A DNA stretch of 8,656 nt, taken from assembly GCA_022729835.1 (NCBI GenBank), contig DZBC01000092.1, forward strand, positions 1 to 8,656, read 5' to 3'. Under the pieces are notes generated by a model. That model was not told the origin of the DNA, searched no databases, and saw only the letters and a program-made list of their open reading frames with translations. This document shows positions 4,134-8,656 of the stretch, piece by piece; position 1 is the stretch's first letter, and each line of letters opens with the position of its first letter. The translations under genes were made by a program, and so were the position numbers. The DNA is from Sulfuricurvum sp. (GTDB lineage: Bacteria > Campylobacterota > Campylobacteria > Campylobacterales > Sulfurimonadaceae).

Positions 4134-5494
4134 GCCTGTTACAGCGCGACCGCGACATCATCGTCTCCAACGAGTATGTGGACCATTTTGATTTTGACGA
4201 AGTCGAATCGTTTATCAGAGGGGCGAGCAAAAACCTCTTTATCTCCCATGCCTTTAAAAACAACAAGGGCAAAACACTGGTGCAGCCCCGTGGCGGCTTT
4301 CCCACCTACGACAAGGTATTTGCGCTCTATAAAGAGTTCAAGGCCGCCAATGTCGATGTACTGCCACTCACCATCGACTCCAATACCCGACTCAACGACT
4401 ACGCTATGGCCAAAAAAATGCTTGCGCTCTCCGAAGAGAATGACGTCAACATGCTCAACGGCTATCCGCTGGTCAATCAGGGATACCGCACCACCCGAAA
4501 GATGATGGTGCATTACGACACACCCGTAAGCCTACGCCATGGAACCCCCGACGCCCGTCTGCTGATCGAAATGGCTTTGGCTTCGGGCATTTTCGAAATC
4601 GAAGGCGGGCCGCTGACCTATCTGCTGCCCTACTCCAAAAACTTTCCGCTCGACAAAGCTTTTTTGTACTGGAAATATGTCGAACGGGTCTGTGCGCTCT
4701 ACTCAACCCTAAACGAACCGATCAACCGCGAATCATTCGGGCCGCTCTCGGCAACCCTACAACCTCCGGCCATCGTGATTGTCATTCAGATCATCGAGAT
4801 GCTGCTCTCGCTCGAAGAGGGGGTTAAGTCCTTCTCGGTGAGCTTCTCGCAGACGGGCTCCGTGATGCAGGACATCGTCACCGCCAATGTGCTCAAAAAG
4901 CTCTCGCGCCACTACGCAAAGCAGTTTGGCTATGGCGATGCGCAGATTCATCTGGTCTACCATCAGTGGATGGGAGCCTTCCCGCGCAACAAAAACCGCT
5001 CTGATTCACTCATCACTACCGCGACCGTTATCGCCGCCATGGTCGAAGCCGACAAGATCATCACCAAAACCCGCGACGAAGCATTTGGTATTCCCACCAA
5101 AGAGGCTAACGCCCAAGCGGTTGATTGCGTCCAATACACGCTAGCAATGTTGCGCGGCGTTCCCAAAATCAGTGACGAAGCCGAAGAGGAGAACCTCACC
5201 TTGCAAGTCAACGAGATTCTCGAAGCACTTTTCAATGATTCTGCCGATACCCTATGGCGCAAAGCCTTCAATGCCATCAAGGCAGGTTATATCGAGATCC
5301 CCTTTTCGCCGCATATCATCAATGCCAACGAGGTCATTACCGTGCGTGACGATGAGGGAAGTATCCGTATCTACAACAAAGGCAAACTGCCTCTTTCTGA
5401 GCGCAGTTTCGCCTTTGACCGCGACAAAATCCGTATCCCCGAAGGCCACTCCGTGGTTGATAAGATTATTCATGATATTGGAGTGATGCTATGA
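4130..5494 (+). CDS. glmE: Glutamate (methylaspartate) mutase, catalytic E subunit
   Basis: A 454-aa TIM-barrel subunit that binds substrate and the adenosyl group of the cofactor. Compared from memory with Clostridium cochlearium GlmE (483 aa), the active-site residues are kept. The arginine claw R66/R100/R149, which holds the substrate carboxylates, corresponds to R54 (VQPRGG), R87 (TIDSNTRLND) and R136 (RHGTPD). E171, Y177 and Y181 correspond to E158, Y164 and Y168. K326 and E330 correspond to K313 and E317 in KTRDE. Other family blocks are MLNGYPLVNQG (108-118), INRESFGPLSATL (198-210), YHQWMGAFP (277-285) and GIPTKEANA (320-328). A glutamate-like dicarboxylic amino acid is therefore the expected substrate. 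The start is fixed by the 4-nt overlap with glmS and an AAAGAG ribosome-binding site. The protein is somewhat shorter than clostridial GlmE at the N-terminus. Confidence 0.93.
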   Translation: MSLLQRDRDIIVSNEYVDHFDFDEVESFIRGASKNLFISHAFKNNKGKTLVQPRGGFPTYDKVFALYKEFKAANVDVLPLTIDSNTRLNDYAMAKKMLALSEENDVNMLNGYPLVNQGYRTTRKMMVHYDTPVSLRHGTPDARLLIEMALASGIFEIEGGPLTYLLPYSKNFPLDKAFLYWKYVERVCALYSTLNEPINRESFGPLSATLQPPAIVIVIQIIEMLLSLEEGVKSFSVSFSQTGSVMQDIVTANVLKKLSRHYAKQFGYGDAQIHLVYHQWMGAFPRNKNRSDSLITTATVIAAMVEADKIITKTRDEAFGIPTKEANAQAVDCVQYTLAMLRGVPKISDEAEEENLTLQVNEILEALFNDSADTLWRKAFNAIKAGYIEIPFSPHIINANEVITVRDDEGSIRIYNKGKLPLSERSFAFDRDKIRIPEGHSVVDKIIHDIGVML

Positions 5495-6681
5495 AACAGC
5501 TCTACATCGATATCGGTAGTACCTACTTCAAAGTGTGCGAAGCGGGCAACATCGAGCAGCATTTTCGCAATTTTGAGCGCAATATCTTCGATGATCTTCG
5601 CAGTAAATGCGGCGAAACCATCGCGCGCTACGCTCCCGAAGCCATACAAATCTGCAGCTCTGCCAACGGGGGGCTAAGCACCCTCATCATTGGACGCACA
5701 TACACCTTCAGCCTCAAATACGCCACCAACATTGCCTACAATTCAGGCATCAACATCATCGACAGCGTGCTCTACTCCAAAATCGAGCAGCATACCCCGC
5801 CGCTGGGTATGATTGACGTGGTCATCATCGCAGGCGGCATCGACGACTCGGCCAACAGTTACGACATGCGGCTTATCGACTACCTAAAAAAGGTGCGTTA
5901 TCACAATATCGTTTATGCCGGCAGCGCCGCCGCAGCGGAGTTTATGACCACACATATCGAAAACGTGCGGGTGATGCAGAACATTATCAGTGACAAACTC
6001 CAGCTCCGCGATGAAGCGCTCAAAAACTACCTGACCCACCTCTATCAAGAGGACATCATGGGCAAAGAGGAGATCAAGAGCCTCTACGCACTCACCGCCA
6101 ACCATATCTACCCTACGCCCTATATTGTCAATCAGGCGATGCAGCGTATCCCCGAATATTTTCCTGTTGTTGACCCCTTTATTCTTGTCGATATTGGCGG
6201 CGCTACGACGGATATTCACTATAGCCGCGACCTCATTATGGATAATCTGGTGAGTGAAAACCCCTATGACCGCCTGGTCTTTAAGAAGCTGGGGGTCTAC
6301 AAATCGCGTGAAAACCTTGTCTTTACTGCGCGCAATAACGAGTATGTCTACGAACTGCTCGCCTATTTGGGTGTGACCGAGAATATTTTGGATGAAAAAA
6401 GCGACAAAGCGACACGCATTTTGATGCAGCTCTCCATCTTCCTTGTTCTTTACAAAGTCTCCTTGCACCACAACCGCTACGTGAACCTCTATCTTGAAAA
6501 GCTCAACTCGATCGTACTTACCGGCGGTATCACCAAGGTTTTGAGCCTAGAAGAGTGTGAGCAGATTGTTGGCTTCTTTTACAAGAAGCTCTTGCACTTT
6601 CACCAGATTCCGACTATCATCATGGATAGCGACTATATGATCTGGACTATGAGCATGAAGGAGTCTTCTCATGTCGGTTAA
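5491..6681 (+). CDS. glmL: GlmL/MutL-family ATPase of glutamate mutase
   Basis: A 396-aa protein of the actin-like (ASKHA) ATPase superfamily, usually encoded with GlmS and GlmE and thought to act as a reactivating or assembly chaperone that exchanges damaged cobalamin. Nucleotide-binding signatures are phosphate-1 YIDIGSTYFKV (5-15), an AGG segment near 114-116, phosphate-2 VDIGGATTDIHYS (233-245) and the adenosine loop VLTGGITKV (342-350). It is clearly shorter than clostridial GlmL (about 460 aa). The ATG at 5491 overlaps the glmE stop by 4 nt and has GGAG 7 nt upstream; its own end overlaps the ligase gene by 11 nt. No separate regulation is visible. Its presence suggests that the mutase works at real turnover and needs repair. 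Confidence 0.9.
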   Translation: MKQLYIDIGSTYFKVCEAGNIEQHFRNFERNIFDDLRSKCGETIARYAPEAIQICSSANGGLSTLIIGRTYTFSLKYATNIAYNSGINIIDSVLYSKIEQHTPPLGMIDVVIIAGGIDDSANSYDMRLIDYLKKVRYHNIVYAGSAAAAEFMTTHIENVRVMQNIISDKLQLRDEALKNYLTHLYQEDIMGKEEIKSLYALTANHIYPTPYIVNQAMQRIPEYFPVVDPFILVDIGGATTDIHYSRDLIMDNLVSENPYDRLVFKKLGVYKSRENLVFTARNNEYVYELLAYLGVTENILDEKSDKATRILMQLSIFLVLYKVSLHHNRYVNLYLEKLNSIVLTGGITKVLSLEECEQIVGFFYKKLLHFHQIPTIIMDSDYMIWTMSMKESSHVG

Positions 6682-8251
6682 CAGCATTCGTCATCTGATC
6701 GAGCGCGCGAGCGCCAACGTGCCTGAAAAAACGGCGCTACGCTGCGGCACACAGAAGCTTAGCTACGCCGATCTGCTCTGTCAGGTCAACAAGGTGGCGC
6801 ACTACCTAAGCACACTCAAGCTTCCCAAAGGAAGCCGCATCGGTATCTACTCCGACAAAAGCATGCATCAGGTGATTGCCATTCTTGCCCTGCTCTCAAG
6901 CGAGCATGTGTTTGTCCCCATCACACGGCTGCTCAAAAACGAGCAGGTGCGCCATATTATGAATGACTGCCAAATGGCAGCCATCATTACCGATGCCGCG
7001 CATGTCGAAACCGTGCTGGCGACCGGTTTTACAGGGAGTATTATTACCTACACGCCGCACGAGAAGAGCGCAGTGGCATTTGAAGAGATTTATAAATGTT
7101 ATGACGGAAGCTTTACATGTAACATTCATGGCTTTAACAATGCGGCCATCACCTACAGCTTCGGCTCATCGGGCAACCCCCGAGGCATTGTTATCGACCA
7201 TCGCAGCCTAACCGATGGCGCACGTATCGTCACCAGCTACCTCAACATCACATCAGACGACGTACTTTCAGGCATTCTCAGCTTCAACCTTGACTACGGG
7301 CTCAACCAGATTTTTTGTGCCCTCTACGCACAGGCCACCCTTGCCTTGCACCACTTCGTGCTCGCAAGTGACTTCTTCGATCACCTTATTAACGATCAGA
7401 TCACCATATTGGCGCTTATGCCGATTCATATGACGAAGATGTTCGATATTGAATCTCAGAAAATTCCCAATAGTGCCCATCTCAAAGCCCTGCGCTCCAT
7501 CACCTCATCAGGCGGAAACATCACCAATGTGATGCTCAAAAACATCAACACCTATGTTCCTCATGCCAAGTTTTACGCTATGCACGGCCTGACTGAGGCA
7601 TTTCGCTCTGCCTACCTCGACCCGATGCAGATTCACATTCGTCCCACATCCATCGGCAAGGCGATTCCCGATGTGGCACTTTACATCATTAATGAAGCGG
7701 GCGAGGCGTGTGCGCCACGCGAAATCGGGGAACTCATCCACCGAGGCGCCGCCATCTACAAAGGGTACTGGAACGCGCCTGAAGAGACAGCGAAACGTTT
7801 TAAAAGCATCAGAATTCTGGAGAAAGTGATTCCGCTGGAGAACGGGCTTAATGATGAAATTGTCGTATCCAGCGGCGACTATGTGTACCAAGACGAAGAG
7901 GGCTACCTCTATTTCGTCTCGCGTAAAGACGATATGATCAAAACGCAGGGATACCGCGTAAGTCCGTATGAAATTGAAAGTGTTTTAAGTAATTCCATCC
8001 CCGCCATCACTGCTTGCGCCATCTTCTCGATTCCCAACAGCGCCATCGAAGAGGAGATTATCATGGTGTACAACGCAGACCATGAGCTTTCAAAAAACGA
8101 GATTATTTTCGAACTCAAAAAGCACTTGCCCCACTACATGATCCCCGCACAGATCTTCTACAACCGCGATATGCCGCTACGCTCCTTGCATGACCGCGCC
8201 ATCAACACCGATGAGCTCAAGCGCCAGATGCTCGAAAGCCACCTGATCTAG
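6671..8251 (+). CDS. AMP-forming acid:CoA/carrier-protein ligase (ANL superfamily), exosortase-associated type
   Basis: A 526-aa adenylating enzyme that should activate a carboxylic or amino acid as acyl-AMP and pass it to CoA or a carrier protein. Motifs: A3 P-loop TYSFGSSGNPRG (161-172); A4 region LSFNLDYGLNQ (203-213); A5 MHGLTEAFRS (304-313); SIGKAIPD (327-334); A7 SGDYV (401-405); and hinge A8 RKDDMIKTQGYRVSPYEIE (418-436). The run from GLTEAFRSAYLDP to KTQGYRVSP closely recalls the acyl-CoA ligase family tied to exosortase A loci (TIGR03098-like). Two lysines are unusual: the P-loop lysine is R171, and no A10 lysine is present near the C-terminus (SLHDRAIN, 505-512). Start: AAGGAG 7 nt before the ATG inside the end of glmL. 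Position as fourth operon gene suggests the mutase product, 3-methylaspartate, as substrate; this is inference. Confidence 0.88.
   Translation: MSVNSIRHLIERASANVPEKTALRCGTQKLSYADLLCQVNKVAHYLSTLKLPKGSRIGIYSDKSMHQVIAILALLSSEHVFVPITRLLKNEQVRHIMNDCQMAAIITDAAHVETVLATGFTGSIITYTPHEKSAVAFEEIYKCYDGSFTCNIHGFNNAAITYSFGSSGNPRGIVIDHRSLTDGARIVTSYLNITSDDVLSGILSFNLDYGLNQIFCALYAQATLALHHFVLASDFFDHLINDQITILALMPIHMTKMFDIESQKIPNSAHLKALRSITSSGGNITNVMLKNINTYVPHAKFYAMHGLTEAFRSAYLDPMQIHIRPTSIGKAIPDVALYIINEAGEACAPREIGELIHRGAAIYKGYWNAPEETAKRFKSIRILEKVIPLENGLNDEIVVSSGDYVYQDEEGYLYFVSRKDDMIKTQGYRVSPYEIESVLSNSIPAITACAIFSIPNSAIEEEIIMVYNADHELSKNEIIFELKKHLPHYMIPAQIFYNRDMPLRSLHDRAINTDELKRQMLESHLI
7113..7122. repeat. TTACATGTAA palindrome, copy 3
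   Basis: Perfect copy inside the AMP-ligase gene, in a poorly conserved linker (SFTCNIHGF, 147-155) before the P-loop. Confidence 0.6.
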
Positions 8252-8288
8252 AATCGATGAGGCAAAGGTATTTGAGCAGGTTTCTGGC

Positions 8289-8605
8289 TTAGTACATCAT
8301 CCCAAACAGCCAAAGCGGGATTTTATGGCCAAATCCCACCTCCAGATCATCGGCGACGACAAAACTATGGGGCAGATCTTTGATCTGCTCAAAACCTTTA
8401 TTTTTACCGCCAATCTCAAACACATAGCGATCATCCACCACAAAATCGCCTTGGTCGGCATACTTGAGCGTGTGATATACCTTGAGCTGTGAAACAAAAA
8501 AGCTCTCTCGAAGCGCGCCGATGTTTTGATTGGAGCACAATACATTGTAAAGGTTGATGTTCTCAAGGTAGATTTTGTCGGGTTTGTTGAGTAGCTTTTT
8601 GTGGG
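8289..8605 (-). pseudogene. C-terminal fragment of an AAA ATPase with DUF4143 domain
   Basis: The minus-strand frame ending at the TAA at 8291-8289 encodes about 105 residues typical of the C-terminus of ATP-binding DUF4143 proteins: LLNKPDKIYLENINLYNVL, then NIGALRESFFVSQL, GDFVVDDRYVFEIGGKNKGF, QIKDLPHSFVVADDLEVG and a final HKIPLWLFGMMY. The N-terminal AAA domain, with its Walker motifs, is absent. Similarity stops at about 8605 where a repeat-containing sequence begins, and there is no ribosome-binding site or credible start. The gene therefore appears split by an insertion, with the rest perhaps beyond the window. It converges on the ligase operon across 37 bp that hold no clear terminator. 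Confidence 0.7.
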
Positions 8606-8656
8606 TGCATATAACGGCGCATCCGGCCACCAATCGCGCAGAACATCCGGCCACTT
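8606..8656. mobile_element. Probable terminus of an IS21-like insertion element
   Basis: From TGCA at 8606 to the edge, the sequence contains two copies of CATCCGGCCAC (8620-8630 and 8644-8654), 24 bp apart. Multiple short direct repeats of a TGGCCGG-containing unit just inside a TG...CA end are characteristic of IS21-family elements. The boundary coincides with the loss of DUF4143 similarity. No transposase is visible because the element runs out of the window. Confidence 0.45.

Noticed and set aside
5884..6471. 195-aa minus-strand open frame antisense to glmL
   Set aside because: A long shadow frame; glmL has clear ATPase motifs and operon coupling, while this frame shows no recognisable domain or ribosome-binding site.
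8620..8654. Start of a CRISPR array (two CATCCGGCCAC copies)
   Set aside because: The repeat is only 11 bp with a 13-bp gap, too short for CRISPR; IS terminal repeats explain it better.

Overview
The window reads like accessory DNA of a Gram-negative bacterium. My best guess is a Campylobacterota member (Sulfuricurvum/Sulfurimonas-like). This rests on the style of the DUF4143-ATPase C-terminus, the DsrE-like remnant and the YefM/YoeB sequences; no rRNA or other phylogenetic marker is present, so the assignment is tentative. Genes are compact. The toxin-antitoxin segments (about 1-560 and 3030-3130) look more AT-rich than the rest.

Left part (1-3172): a patchwork of short accessory genes and gene wrecks. 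It holds an autoregulated yefM-yoeB toxin-antitoxin pair (minus strand), a C-terminally shortened DUF2442 gene, and an HxlR-type regulator divergent from a nitroreductase, a likely redox or electrophile sensor and its target. These are followed by a decayed DsrE-like secreted-protein gene, a class D (OXA-type) beta-lactamase with all active-site motifs, and the wreck of a second toxin-antitoxin module (Phd-like antitoxin plus PIN toxin).

Central and right part (3173-8251): an RraA-like aldolase-fold gene is divergent from a tight four-gene plus-strand operon. The operon encodes glutamate mutase S subunit (B12-binding), E subunit (catalytic TIM barrel), a GlmL/MutL-type ATPase and an AMP-forming ligase. 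All junctions overlap (4, 4 and 11 nt), so the four products probably act in one pathway. The mutase keeps the substrate-binding arginines of true glutamate mutase, but no methylaspartate ammonia-lyase is in view. The ligase resembles the family associated with exosortase loci. The simplest model is glutamate -> 3-methylaspartate -> activated 3-methylaspartyl group for a specialised product or surface decoration, analogous to the VinH/VinI-VinN steps of vicenistatin biosynthesis. I regard this as the most interesting system here.

Right edge (8289-8656): a C-terminal fragment of an AAA/DUF4143 ATPase, minus strand, interrupted at about 8605 by DNA carrying two 11-bp direct repeats that resemble the multiple terminal repeats of an IS21-family element.

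A 10-bp palindrome, TTACATGTAA, occurs three times (726, 2918, 7113), with a one-mismatch copy at 3678. That is far more than chance predicts.
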